Origin: Beroe forskalii
Taxonomy: Eukaryota; Ctenophora; Nuda; Beroida; Beroidae
Length of the DNA: 64,000 bases
Assembly (NCBI GenBank): GCA_011033025.1
Contig: WFMF01000004.1
Location: 1,054,001-1,118,000, forward strand
Direction: 5' to 3'
The notes below the pieces were generated by a model. The model saw nothing but the letters and a program-made list of their open reading frames with translations, was not told where the DNA came from and did not search any database. Shown here piece by piece: positions 1 through 34,432 of the stretch (position 1 is the first letter of the stretch; each line of letters starts with the position of its first letter). A program made the position numbers and the translations under genes.

Positions 1-243
1 TAAAGGAATTAGCAAACATTTTCCTATATTTTACAGGCAGTAGACTACTTCCTCTGTACATAGCACCAATCCTCTTCTGGATCTTTTTCTTGATATAGTC
101 AATATGGATATCGAATTTAAGTTGATTATCCACCATCAAACCGAGATATTTGTAGCACTTTACATTCTTTAATAGCATAATTATCACTTAATCTTATTTT
201 AACAGAGAAGTTGGCTTTATCAAAATTAAGATCTTTGTTTTAT

Positions 244-885
244 CTATGTTAAGGATAATTTGTTGACACTTAGCCACTTAATTATTGTTAGCATTTCTAT
301 CCTTACACTGAGATAACTTTTGCGACATATATTATCAAATAATAGTGCACCATCATCAGCAAACAGATATGGATGAGACAAGTTACACGCATTCACCAGA
401 TCATTGATATAGATACTAAATAGGAGTGGTCCAAGTAAACTACCTTGTGGAACCCCAAATCTAATACTGAGAAAGCTGCTTTCTTTACCTAAAAATCTTG
501 TGGCTTGCTTTCGATTATTGAGATAGTTTGTGATCCACAGAATAACAGTTCCATCTACACCATAAAATTTAAGTTTACTGATAAGTATACTATGGTCTAC
601 TGTGTCAAATGCCTTCTTAATGTCAAGGAAAATTAATGCTGGTGTGTTGCCATTTGATTTATAGTCAAATAATTTATCAAACATATCAAGAGTCAAATAA
701 GTTGTTGAATGATTCTTCCTAAATCCATATTGACGGTCACTTAGAAGCTTGTTAGTCTCAAAATAGTCTGTTAACTGTCCATTTACACAAAAATTCGATG
801 CATTTTGATACAATTGGTAGAATAGAGATTGGCCTATAGTCATTAGGGTCATTGCTATCCCCACTTTTGAAAATTGGCGAGACAA
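244..885 (-). pseudogene. LINE reverse transcriptase fragment
   Basis: This 213-codon open stretch encodes the fingers and palm of a non-LTR reverse transcriptase. Visible motifs in order are YGFRKNHSTTYLTLDMFDKL, LIFLDIKKAFDTVDH (with the first catalytic Asp), FGVPQGSLLGPLLFSIYIND, and LFADDGALLF carrying the catalytic ADD pair. The expected DYRPISILP motif lies at the upstream edge in another frame, so the reading frame is broken there. The methionine that opens this frame is therefore not a true start. It is a remnant of replication machinery and not a host gene. Confidence 0.9.
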
Positions 886-1054
886 CAGCTAGTTTACAAG
901 ATTCTGGAAACTGACCTGTAGACAAGCTTAGATTAACAATGTAAGTAATACCATGAACAATGATAGGTAGGATGGATTTAATAACTTTAATGGTAGCTTG
1001 TCATTTATAGCTTTATTCGATGACAATGATGATATGTAGGCTTTAATCGTGTCA

Positions 1055-1483
1055 CTAGAAAACTTCAGAGAAAGATGTGAAAGTAGAATCAGTGGCATTA
1101 GTTAAGAAATCTTTATAGCTTATGTTATTGTATATTGGAACTGTTGCATTTAACTTAGGGCCTATTTCACAGAAATGTTCATTCATAACTTCTGCTGTTA
1201 AAGAATTTTCATCTAACTGAGGTTGTGTGTTTGTTTTAGAGGGTAGATTTGTGGCTAGTTTAATTGATTTCCAAATCCCCTTCAGGTCGTTTTTTGCACT
1301 TTTTGACTTAAGATCTTGAACTAGATTTTCTCGTTTGTTGTTCTTAGTTATTTTATTAGTTATGTTACGCTGTTTCCGATATTCATCCCATGCTAAGGAC
1401 ATCATAATGCATTTTGGTGATTGGATAGTCTTTGTCAATTTGTAAAACATTGATAACAGACTGTCCAAAGTTTTATTCTTCAA
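1055..1483 (-). pseudogene. LINE ORF linker upstream of RT
   Basis: The segment has the basic, helical character of the region between endonuclease and reverse transcriptase in LINE ORF2 proteins. It contains WDEYRKQRNITNKITKNNKR, the segment LKGIWKSIKLATN, and NEHFCEIGPKLNATVP. It lies 170 bases upstream of the RT core on the same strand and is separated from it by frame breaks. It belongs to the same element as the RT fragment. Confidence 0.75.
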
Positions 1484-1560
1484 GAGAGTTATCCCAACCT
1501 CAGAATTTTTATTCGTAGCATTCTAAATGGTGCTTAATTTCTTGATGCTTGGAGTAAAGA

Positions 1561-2010
1561 CAAAGACAAAAGGGTAATTTCAGTTTGAATCAGGCAGGTG
1601 GTCACTTTGACAGTGCTATACCCTGGTACCAGGGGGTGACTGCTGGGGGCCTACCTCATAAGAAGCTCCTGCAATCTAAACACCCCAAAAGCTGAGGTAG
1701 GTATTGGACTGATGATGCCTGCACACCACTCATCTTGGTGTGACTCACTTAGACCCTACTGCTCTCCACATTACATAACCTAAAGGGATCATGTTGGTGT
1801 TCAAGTACAGAGTTAGAGAAAAGTCTTGCAGATTGATGTCTTAGAGAAATTTTTCTTTATGATTCAAATACAATATAAATGGTCTATTCAAATTCACATG
1901 TTTCAATGGTGTTTCATTCATAACACCAATTAAACCTAGATATTGATGTTTATCCATTATTGCAGAATGCTATGTAGCTAAATGGACTGTGATGAAAGTA
2001 TGCACATGGA
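1561..2010. other. Gap between LINE and receptor gene
   Basis: No gene is visible. The stretch must hold the promoter or 5' UTR of the receptor gene that starts at 2011, unless upstream non-coding exons exist. A TGA lies in frame 18 bases before the proposed ATG. No clear TATA box was recognised. Confidence 0.4.
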
Positions 2011-24691
<22,681 letters not shown>

Positions 24692-25245
24692 AGAGCTGTG
24701 TCTAAGATGCTGGTGAAATGCGCAGAACAATCTCACACATACGTTTGCAGATCGCTCCATTGAATGGAGACTCGATAAAGAATCTCAAATTAACTGGTTC
24801 GCGAGTCTTAACCGATCCCTTCTTCAATGACTCGAAGTCGGTGCTGTGTGTGAGACTCTGTCATCAAATCTCACTGCGGAGAAGTTTATCAGTCAGTGCG
24901 GGATATTTGCTCGGATTCCAACATTCAATTGACATACTTAAGAATTAAGAGTACCTTGTATTGGCATGATTTTGTAAATAAAAGCGAGAAAAGTATTAAA
25001 GATTGTGATATTGCTTCCTTCCTGAATATTCTTATTTTTCAAAAACGCTTTTTAAGATTTTTAAAAACTATCTACGAAATGAAAAAGGCCGCAAAACTGA
25101 ATTGGTTTTGGAACGCCCAGATGTCTGCCAATTTTGCAAGCCATTTGAGCATCGTGCACAACTATTTTGAAACTATGGCTGGAATTTTTAATATATCCTT
25201 AGTTCAGTTTTGTTGCCCTTAATAAACAGCCGCAATTAAACCACT
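24692..25245 (+). other. Likely 3' UTR of receptor gene
   Basis: After the TAG at 24689-24691 there are AATAAA polyadenylation signals at 24977-24982 and 25221-25226. Open frames of 60-108 codons here lack family features and fit UTR sequence. Confidence 0.55.
24977..24982 (+). terminator. AATAAA polyadenylation signal (proximal)
   Basis: A canonical hexamer lies 286 bases after the receptor stop codon. A second lies at 25221-25226; which one is used cannot be told from sequence. Confidence 0.4.
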
Positions 25246-26499
25246 TTTCAAAAGGTTTTCAGAAGGCAGAAAATTGGACACTATTATTATGATGAGGAGG
25301 GCCATTTTTCAAGTTATAATTTAATCGTCCAATGCGAAACAATTAACTTTTTAATGCACTGAAACATTGTCGCTTAATATCCGTTCGCATGTTTGTTTCA
25401 ATAGAGCTTGAAAGCTGATTTCATTTGATATGACTAAATTGAGTATGGCGTAAGGTGGCCGATAAGAAATACCGCCTTTTTCGTTAACTATACACAAGTC
25501 TAATCTATAAGTAAATTAGTAGATGAAAAGTTGATTTTTTTGACTTCTTCGCTCGCCGTTCTCACCGCCGCGTATCAGAAATCGAAAGGAAAGCACTTAA
25601 CCATTGATTTAAATTTAAAATATTTGTTTACGTGGTTATATTGAATGGTTTTCGTTTTAAATTAAGAATAACCTAAGATTTGAGTCTAATTTTGACCTAA
25701 TATCCTGCATTACTTGCTAGAACACTCAAATTTGCAAGCAACGCTTGGATTTCACATGCAATTTCCCACGCGCGCGCTCACAGATTTGAGTGTCTTTAAT
25801 TGCGCGCAACACGGTTCCTTCCTGCCCGATTTTAGTTCTTCCAAATCCAAGGGGGTAGCTATCGCATACTATACATCAGCTAGCGCAGCTGGGGCATAAC
25901 TAATTTAGCTAGCGGAATGGCTAGCGCTCGCGCAAGCAAAGACTCTTTGAATTTTAGCTAGCGCAACTATCGCGTAGCTAGCGCGACTAGTGGATAGCTA
26001 GCGGCAGCTTGCGATAGCCACATCACCATCGAAACGTAGCTAGCGCGTTCTAGCGCAAATGTTACGGGTACAATCATACAGTTCAGGCCGTAAGTTTTCT
26101 GAGACATTGATGCATGACAATTTGGCAACAAGATTGAAATCTCTCGAGATCAAATTGAAAAGAACGATGATATATTGATTTTCAAATATTGACCAAAGTT
26201 CAAACAATGAAAATGGATGATTTGATTATGCAACACAGCGCAAGTAAAAGCGAAACGCTACCAAGAACGAAATAAAACAAAATGGCTCCATAGAATGCGC
26301 GCGCATTTTGCATGTGAATTTAAGGTCACGTGACTTTGGATACAGAGTCCTACATCTTTTGGGGCATTCGTGCTGCGTGGCGCGCAGAACTCGCGGGAAA
26401 CACCATTCGACCTTTTATTTTATTTCGTTGCGCAACAGTTTGCACTCTCTGTTTCTCTTGCGTCTGTGCGTAGAAGTTTTCCATCAATATCGTAGTAAA

Positions 26500-27556
26500 G
26501 ATAGTGAAGGGAGAAAGGGAAGGGAATGGAGGAAGGGAAGGGAAGGGAAGGGAAGAGAATGGAAGGGAAAGGAAGGGAAGGGAAGGGAGGAAGGGAAGGG
26601 AGGAAGGGAAGGGAGGAAGGGAAGGGAGGAAGGGAAGGGAGGAAGGGAAGGGAGGAAGGGAAGGGAGGAAAGGAAGGGAGGAAGGGAAGGGAGGAAGGGA
26701 AGGGAGGAAGGGAAGGGAAGGGAAGGGAGGAAGGGAAGGGAGGAAGGGAAGGGAGGAAGGGAAGGGAGGAAGGGAAGGGAGGAAGGAAGGAAGGAAGGGA
26801 GGAAGGGAAAGGGAGGAAGGGAGGAAGGAAGGAGGAAGGAAGGGAGGAAGGGAAGGAGGAAGGAAGGGAGGAAGGGAAGGGAGGAAGGGAAGGGAGGAAG
26901 GGAAGGGAGGAAGGGAAGGGAGGAAGGGAAGGGAGGAAGGGAGGAAGGGAAGGGAGGAAGGGAAGGGAGGAAGGGAAGGGAGGAAGGGAGGAAGGGAAGG
27001 GAGGAAGGAAGGAGGAAGGAAGGGGAGGAAGGAAGGAGGAAGGAAGGAGAAGGAAGGAGGAAGGAAGGGGAGGAAGGAAGGAGGAAGGGAAGGGAGGAAG
27101 GGGAGGAAGGGAAGGGAGGAAGGGAGGAAGGGAAGGGAGGAAGGGAAGGGAGGAAGGGAAGGGAGGAAGGGAAGGGAGGAAGGGAAGGGAGGAAGGGAAG
27201 GGAGGAAGGGAAGGGAGGAAGGGAAGGGAGGAAGGGAAGGGAAGGGAGGAAGGGAAGGGAGGAAGGGAAGGGAGGAAGGGAAGGGAGGAAGGGAAGGGAG
27301 GAAGGGAAGGGAGGAAGGGAAGGGAGGAAGGGAAGGGAGGAAGGGAAGGGAGGAAGGGAAGGGAGGAAGGGAAGGGAGGAAGGGAAGGAGAAGGGAAGGG
27401 AGGAAGGAAGGGAGGAAGGGAAGGAAGGGAAGGGAGGAAGGGAAGGGAGGAAGGGAAGGGAGGAAGGGAAGGGAGGAAGGAAGGAGGAAGGGAAGGGGAG
27501 GAAGGGAAGGAGGAAGGGAAGGGAGGAAGGGAAGGGAGGAAGGGAGGAAGGGAGGC
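26500..27556. repeat. GA-rich tract 1 (GGGAAGGGAGGAA)
   Basis: An almost pure purine strand is built of GGAAGG and GGGAGGAA. The long Gly-Arg-Lys-Glu frames in it are translation shadows. It ends against GGCAGATGCTGACG, the edge of the palindromic satellite. Confidence 0.95.
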
Positions 27557-27960
27557 AGATGCTGACGAATCAGCGCCGATCAGCGCTGATCAGCGCCGAT
27601 CCACGCCGATCGGCTGATCAGCGCTGATCGAAAGGACGAAGCTGATCAGCGCTGATCGGGCCCGATCAGCGCTGATCAGCGACACCGCCGATCAGCGCTG
27701 ATCAGCGCCGATCAGAAATTTCAAAATTCTCATCGGCGGTCGTCGGCGCTGATCGGCGCAATAAGCGCCGATCAGCGGATCAGCGCTGATCGGGGAATCA
27801 GGCTGAAGCGCCGATCAGCGCTGATGGCCTAAAATCAGCGCTGATCAAGCGCTGATCAGCCGACCAAAACACCTGCATAAGAGCCTTTGTAAACGCCATT
27901 TTTCCTCAGGAGTCGATCAGCGCTGATCAGCGCTGATCAGCGCCGATCAGCGCTGATCGC
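27557..27960. repeat. AGCGCTGATC palindromic satellite, left arm
   Basis: Dense tandem GATCAGCGCTGATCAGCGCC-type units are themselves palindromic. Embedded is a conserved non-repetitive piece, CAGAAATTTCAAAATTCTCA followed by TCGGCGGTCGTCGGCGC, which recurs inverted near 31327-31360 and directly near 59385-59420. Confidence 0.9.
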
Positions 27961-28129
27961 CAACCTGTTAAATTTGAACTGATATGGATATTTGGGCGTG
28001 TTTGCCTCAAAAAAAAATATAATTCCTGCTGGCCGTGCAGGTGACATTTTACGGCAATTCCTCGCACAGGGTCAACATTAACATCAACAATCACATCAAC
28101 AACAACATAAAAACCAGTTTTACGATACA

Positions 28130-28850
28130 GTTATGCATTGACGTGACAGTAGAACCGTTATAGCACAGTTTCATTCCATGACACAGTTACACCGTTACAA
28201 CACAGTAACATCGTTACGGCACACAGTAACACCGTTTATACGAAACAGTAACACCTTTTAACAGAAGGTAAATTAATGTCGTTACGACACAATAGCATCG
28301 TTACGACACAGTTACGTGCAGTTACCACAGTAACGCAGTTACGACGAAGTCACGCAGTTACGATACAATAACAAATAACGCCGTTACGACAAAGTAACAT
28401 CGTGACGACACAGTAACCGCACGGTAGCTCACTTACAACACAGTAAGGACGTTACGACAAAGCTGTAACACCATTACGACGCAGTTACGACAAGTCTGTA
28501 CGCACTACGCAGTTCCAACACAGTAACACAGTTACGAAAAAGTCACGTAGTTACGACACAGTCATGCAAGTTACGACACAGTAACACCGTTACAACACAG
28601 TAACGCAGTAACACCATTACGACAGTAGCACCCCTTACGACGCAAGTTGTACCGCTACGACGCAGTTTTACGCAGTTAAGACAAAGTCACATTGTCACGA
28701 AATAGCAATACCGTTAGGACACAGTTTCATTGTTAAGTCACAGTAAAACCTTCACAGCACAGTAAGGAACGTTACGACACAGCAAAACACCGTCACAACA
28801 CAGTAAGGACGTTACTACACCACGGCTGGAGGCTATACGACACATTCAGG
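28130..28850. repeat. TTACGACACAGTAACACCG array, left arm
   Basis: About 40 irregular units of TTACGACACAGTAACACCG occur here. The reverse complement, GGTGTTACTGTGTCGTAAC, fills 30060-30940 in the opposite arm. Unit length varies widely, which may reflect true decay or read errors. Confidence 0.85.
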
Positions 28851-29029
28851 CCGTAAATAAGTGCCTGCGGCGCCGATCTCAGGAATCTGTGTTCTTCCTT
28901 ATTTTCGGCGCCATAGGCGCCGATGAATTACACCTGAATTGGCAAGGACGAGTTTTATTAGCTGAGCAAGGAAATTATCAGTTTATTAAATAGGCGCTGT
29001 AGGCCTCGAGCAGTCCCAAACTTATCGGT

Positions 29030-29480
29030 CAAAGGAAACCTTCAAGGGAATGGTTTGAGGAAATGGAACCTGAGAAAGGGAACCTGAGTTAGGGAACCTG
29101 GCAATTGGGTTTGGGTTAGGTTTAAGGGAACCTTGAGGAAGTTACCTTAGTTAAAGGAACCTTGATTAGGGTTTAAACCTTGAGGAAGGGACCCAAAAAT
29201 TAAAGCCCAACCCAAAGGAACACAAAGCCTAACCCAAAGGTTAACCCAAAGGTTTGGGTTGGGGAACCCTAACCCAAACCCAAACCCAAACCCAAACCCT
29301 AACCCAAAACCCAACCCAAACCCTTTGGGGAAACCATAACTCAAACCCAACCTGGAGGAACTCCAAACCCAAAACCAACCCAGACCCTTAAGGGAACCTG
29401 GAAACCCTAAGGGAACCATAGCCCAAACCATAACCCCAACCATAACTCAAAACCCCAACTCCAGGATTAAGGAGTTTAGG
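29030..29480. repeat. Telomere-like core of the inverted repeat
   Basis: The core has GGGAACCTGAG units on the left and CCCAAACCCAAACCC with scattered CCCTAACCC around 29205-29330. It resembles a degenerate TTAGGG/TTTGGG interstitial tract. Long uninterrupted TTAGGG is absent. Confidence 0.6.
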
Positions 29481-30059
29481 GCCTGGAGGAATCGGAAACC
29501 TGGAGGCGCCGAAAATATGGAAGAACACAGATAGCTAGAGATCAATATTGGCGCCTAGGCGCCGATACTCGTGACCCGGGCCGTAGATCATGGAAAATAT
29601 CACGATAGGGCGCCTATAGGCGCTTATAGGTGGTGATGGCCGTAAGGAAAGCCTTTTAGGCGGTCGAAAAAACCGATGTCGCCGAAAGCGGTGATAGGCG
29701 CTTTTCGGGAGGAGGCGCCTATAGGCGCCGATGACCGCCGATAATTCGATGATCGAAACTATCGGCGCCTATAGGCGCCGAAAAGCGGTAAGCCTATAGG
29801 GCGCCGAAGGGCGCCTAATAAAATTATACTGGCCTATAGGCCCCTTGGTGACGACTGGCGCTTGTCGGAAGGGAATCGGCGGTTTGCAAAAACAGGATTT
29901 AGCCACGAACCTCGTGACAGTATACCTGATAGACACAGAAACACCGTAATAACAGCCTTACGTCGTTGCATGATATCCCACCCTCGTGCCAAGCCGCAAC
30001 GTTTCACAGCTGGACCTCAAAATTGCTGATAGGGGTCGGACATCGCCCGTCAACTGTGA

Positions 30060-30940
30060 GTGTGTCGGGAACGGTGTAACCATGTCGTAACTGCGTAACT
30101 GTGTCGTAAATAATCGTTCAAATAATACGTTGTCACCTATAGGAGGGGGAGGTTTCCGACTTATTACGTTACATGTTATTGTAACAGGTAAACCACTGTA
30201 AACTTGATTACGAGGGGAGGGGGTTAAATCGACCAAAATTGATCACGTGAGGAACGATCCCTAACTTCGTAACTGTGTCGAACACTAACTGCGTTATAAC
30301 TGCGTAACGGTGTTATTGTGTCGTCACTGGAGGACTACTGACTGTGTCGTAAGGGTGTTACTGTGTCGTGATGGTGTTACTGCGTGTTGAACAGTGTTAC
30401 TGTGTCGTAAGAATGAAACTGTGTTGTAACGGTATTAGGAAGTTACTGTGTCATAACGATGTGACTGTGTCGTAGTTGCTTTACTGTGTCGTAACGGTGT
30501 TATTGTGTTGTAAACGACGTTATTGTGCTGGAAAGGTGTAACTGTGTCGTAACGGTGTTATGTCGTTACAGTGTTACCGTGTCGTAACGGTGTTACTGTA
30601 TTGAAACGGTTCTACTGTGTCGTAACGGTGTTATTGAGGAGACGTCGTCTGAACATTATTTCAGACGGCGTGCCCCGTCGGAGGCAAGAGGGGTCAGGCA
30701 ATGTTTGACAACGGTGTTACACTTTACTGTGTTGTAACGGTGTTACTGCGGTTACTGTGTCGTAACGGTGTTACTGTGTAGTAAACGATGTTACTGTGTC
30801 GTTATAACGGTGTTACTGTGTCGTACCCGTCGTAACGGTGTGACTTAATCGTAACGGTTCTACTGTGTCGTAACGGTGTAACTGTGTCGTGGAAATGAAA
30901 CTGTGTTGTACCTGTAACGGTCCTACTGTCACGTCAATGC
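30060..30940. repeat. GTGTCGTAACGGTGTTACT array, right arm
   Basis: This is the mirror partner of 28130-28850, with about 19-bp irregular units. An unrelated GC-rich insertion (GACGTCGTCTGAACATTATT and following) interrupts it near 30650-30710. Confidence 0.85.
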
Positions 30941-31104
30941 ATAACTGTATCGTAAAACTGGTTCATGTTGTTGTTGATGATTGTTGATGTTAATGTTACA
31001 GCCCCGTGCGAGGAATTGCCGTAAAATGTCACCTGCACGGCCAGCAGGAATTATATTTTTGAGGCAAACACGCCCAAATGTCCATATCAGTTCAAACTTA
31101 ACAA

Positions 31105-31520
31105 GTTGGCGATCAGCGCTGATCGGCGCTGATCAGCGCTGATCAGCGCCGATGAGGAAAAATGGCGTTTACAAAGGCTCTTATGCAGGTGTTTTGTCGG
31201 CGCTGATCAGCGCTGATCAGCGCTGGGATTTTAGCCATCAGCGCTGATCGGCGCTGATCAGCGCTGATTGATCGCCGATCAGCGCTGATCAGCGCTGATC
31301 GGCGCCGATCAGCGCCGATCAGCGCCGACGACCGCCGATGAGAATTTTGAAATTTCTGACGGCGCTGATCAGCGCTGATCAGCGCTGATCGGCGGAGGGA
31401 ATGCTGATCAGCGCTGATCGGGGCCGATCAGCGCTGATCAGCGGATCAGGCCGATCAGCGCTGATCAGCGCCGATCGAGCGGTGGACTGGCGCTGATCAG
31501 CGCTGATCGGCGCCGATTGC
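31105..31520. repeat. AGCGCTGATC palindromic satellite, right arm
   Basis: This is the mirror partner of 27557-27960, including the inverted conserved piece at 31327-31360. It ends CAACATCTGCCGG against the GA tract. Confidence 0.9.
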
Positions 31521-31534
31521 AAAGTCAACATCTG

Positions 31535-32690
31535 CCGGAAGGGAAGGGAGGAAGGGAAGGGAGGAAGGGAAGGGAGGAAGGGAAGGGAGGAAGGGAAGGG
31601 AGGAAGGGAAGGGAGGAAGGGAAGGGAGGAAGGGAAGGGAGGAAGGGAAGGGAGGAAGGGAAGGGAGGAAGGGAAGGGAGGAAGGGAAGGGAGGAAGGGA
31701 AGGGAGGAAGGGAAGGGAGGAAGGGAAGGAGGAAGGGAAGGGAGGAAGGGAAGGGAGGAAGGGAAGGAGGAAGGGAAGGGAGGGAAGGAAGGAGGAAGGA
31801 AGGAGGAAGGAAGGAGGAAGGGAAGGGAGGAAGGAAGGGAGGAAGGAAGGAGGAAGGAAGGGAGGAAGGGAAGGGAGGAAGGGAAGGAGGAAGGGAAGGG
31901 AGAAGGAAGGGAGGAAGGAAGGGAGGAAGGAAGGAGGAAGGAAGGGAGGAAGGGAAGGGAGGAAGGGAAGGGAGGAAGGGAAGGGAGGAAGGGAAGGGAG
32001 GAAGGGAAGGGAGGAAGGGAAGGGAGGAAGGGAAGGGAGGAAGGGAAGGGAGGAAGGGAACCTGGGAGGAAGGGAACCTGGGAGGAAGGGAACCTGGGAG
32101 GAAGGGAACCTGGGAGGAAGGGAACCTGGGAGGAAGGGAAGGGAGGAAGGGAAGGGAGGAAGGAAGGGAGGAAGGAAGGAGAAGAAGGAAGGAGGAAGGG
32201 AAGGGAGGAAGGGAAGGAGGAAGGGAAGGGAGGAAGGGAAGGAGGAAGGAAGGAGGAAGGAAGGGAGGAAGGGAAGGAGGAAGGAAGGAGGAAGGGAAGG
32301 AGGAAGGGAAGGGAGGAAGGGAAGGGAGGAAGGGAAGGGAGGAAGGGAAGGGAAAGGAGGAAGGGAAGGGAGGAAGGGAAGGGAGGAAGGGAAGGGAGGA
32401 AGGGAAGGGAGGAAGGGAAGGGAGGAAGGGAAGGGAGGAAGGGAAGGGAGGAAGGGAAGGGAGGAAGGAAGGGAAGGGAGGAAGGAAGGGAAGGGAGGAA
32501 GGGAAGGAAGGGAAGGGAGGGAGGAAGGGAAGGGAAGGAAGGAAGGGAAGGGAGGGGGAGGAAAAGGAGGGAAGGGATGGGAGGAAGGGAAGGGAGGAAG
32601 AGAAGGGAAGGGAAGGGAGGGGAAGGGAAAGCCAAGGGAGGAAGGGAAGGTAAGGCCAAGGGAGGAAGGGAATGAAGGAAGAGAGGAAGG
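31535..32690. repeat. GA-rich tract 2
   Basis: It has the same composition as tract 1 and the same strand, with an internal stretch of five GGGAACCTGGGAGGAA units at 32055-32128. Long open frames on both strands are shadows. Confidence 0.95.
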
Positions 32691-33110
32691 AAATAGGAAA
32701 AAAAGAGGGTTCTTTCTAGACGTAGATAAAGCTTCAAAACTCATCGGAAAAGTACCAAAACGTGACGATTCACACCTTTAATTTGTTTTCATAGATTTTT
32801 ATCATTTGTGATAAATCAAATTTTTGTTGTGGATTTTTCCAATTCATTTGTTCGAATTTTGGAAGATTGTACCCGCAAGTTTTGCGCAAGGATGCGCAAG
32901 TTACGTTCTCTTGGTGATGTGGCTATCGCAATTGCGCTAGCTACTCGCTAGTTGCGCCAGCTACGCGATCGTTCATTTAGCTATTGACTCTCCTGCGCCA
33001 GTTATCGTAGCAAGCGCTGGTCTTCCGCCTGCGTGCGCTAGTTCCCGATAGTCTCGCTAGTCACCCGCTATTCCCGAAAGGCCCCCTGGATTTGGAAGAA
33101 CTAAAATCTG

Positions 33111-34004
33111 CAAAATGAGCCAAATGCGGAACCGTGGCAAGTGCGTTAATTTGTTATAGCGCGCGAAGGATATAGCAAATTTTATTGTCGCGCGTTCCAT
33201 ACGGTCTATCCGCGACAAGTAACGATTTTAGTAAATTTACTGGAACGCCCATTGCCATAATTGACCAGTCTAAGTTCCAAACAAACAGGATCGATCACAA
33301 AAGAGCATCTTTGTGAAAAATGAAACAAGCAGGCTTCTTAAACGAGTACATTCAGTTGAACATTGTAATTACTGTAACACAAATCTGAATTCTGATGTCC
33401 TTTCAGGCGAGATTTAACCGTTTAGTTATCTGATGCCGAATCAACATATAACTGTTATCTATATAAAATACACATAATCATAATATAAAACTACATAAAA
33501 CAATAAATATCATAAGTCAGCGGTTTGTCAATAATATGCGGTCTGTTTTGAAGCAATTGCAAGATTACCAACCTTGAAATGAAAGGAAGCAATCACAATA
33601 TTGAAAGCAATAATTGAAACTTTTTCGATGATAATAATTCCATCTGGCGTCTCTTTTTATCTGTTACGAATGATCATCAATTGATAAAACTTGATAAAAC
33701 TAAAACATATTTACAATACTACATTATTTGATGAACTATTTTTTAAAACGCATATAATAAAATTGTTCCTAAATAATATTCATTTGAGCTTCTGATATAT
33801 GATTTGATAATGTGAAAGTTTATAAAAATCAAAATATATTTCCTATACAACCACGTCTACTTTGTGTCAAATAATCTCCGAAGTCAACAAGTTTTCCAAA
33901 TCATTCAACATGGGCATATATGTTGTTTGTATCCAGTCAAATTTGTATCCAATCAAATTGTTCCAAATAGAACGATTAACCAAACATTGATTAACGTTAG
34001 ATCG
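33111..34004. other. AT-rich intergenic stretch
   Basis: No gene or clear repeat is visible between the inverted repeat and the 20-bp array. TTTATT at 33179-33184 gives an AATAAA on the minus strand, but it lies 1.25 kb beyond the FERM stop and is a weak candidate polyadenylation site. Confidence 0.4.
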
Positions 34005-34318
34005 AAGCTATAGCTCTGTCACCATAGCTACAACTCTGTCACCATAGCCACAACTCTGTCACCATAGCTACAACTCTGTCACCATAGCCATAACTCTGTC
34101 ACCAGCCTTGTCACCATAGCGAAGCTCTGTCACCATAGCTACAACTCTGTTGTCATAGCCACAGCTCTGTTGTCATAGCTACAACTCTGTCACCATAGCC
34201 ACAACTCTGTCACCATAGCCACAACTCTGTCACCATAGCTACAACTCTGTCACCATAGCCATAACTCTGTCACCATAGCTACAACTCTGTTGTCATAGCT
34301 ACAACTCTGTTGTCATCA
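34005..34318. repeat. 20-bp CATAGCTACAACTCTGTCAC array
   Basis: About 16 units of 20 bases alternate CATAGCTACAACTCTGTCAC and CATAGCCACAACTCTGTCAC, with TTGTCAT variants at both ends of the array. It lies just downstream of the FERM gene, probably in or near its 3' UTR. Confidence 0.9.
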
Positions 34319-34432
34319 GAAAGTTAGCCTGTCTCGCTGCAGATGACGTAATAAAGGCTGGTTGCGACGCGGCAATCCTGACATCCGGCGTACTCTTAGT
34401 CCCACTCCTCGACCTCTGATTGGTTCCTGAAG

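Larger units (their letters stand above)
1..1560 (-). mobile_element. Decayed non-LTR retrotransposon (LINE) remnant
   Basis: An antisense LINE fragment spans the left end of the window. The order on the minus strand is a linker region (1483-1055), a frame-broken connection (1054-886) and a reverse transcriptase core (885-244), with RT thumb-like sequence running to base 1. No endonuclease domain is visible upstream of 1483, so the copy is probably 5'-truncated, and its 3' end may lie outside the window. Frame breaks near 885-1054 show it is not a functional copy. The layout fits the Jockey/CR1-like clades, but the clade cannot be fixed from this fragment. The boundary at 1560 is approximate. 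Confidence 0.8.
25780..33110. repeat. 7.3-kb imperfect inverted repeat of nested satellites
   Basis: The order of blocks mirrors around about 29.3-29.5 kb. From outside in: TAGCTAGCGC palindromic block (25855-26060 and 32915-33070), GA-rich tract (26500-27556 and 31535-32690), AGCGCTGATC satellite (27557-27960 and 31105-31520), a unique piece (27961-28075 and 31000-31105), a TTACGACACAGTAACAC array (28130-28850 and 30060-30940), and GGCGCCTATAGGCGCC blocks around a core (29030-29480). Reverse-complement matches include GATTTTAGTTCTTCCAAATC near 25830 against 33090. The arms are similar but not identical. No gene is visible. The GA tracts break the symmetry because both have purines on the plus strand. 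Confidence 0.85.

Noticed and set aside
24896..25222. 108-codon frame after the receptor stop
   Set aside because: It lies in the likely 3' UTR, ends at the polyadenylation signal and has no recognisable domain.
26308..27627. 439-codon and overlapping Gly/Arg/Lys/Glu-rich frames
   Set aside because: They are translations of a GA-rich simple repeat, open in several frames at once, with no domain or splice context.
29147..29443. 98-codon Gly/Phe/Leu frame on the minus strand
   Set aside because: Derived from telomere-like CCCAAA repeats.
31379..32744. Pro/Leu/Ser-rich minus-strand frames of 415-452 codons
   Set aside because: Complement of GA tract 2; not a structural protein.
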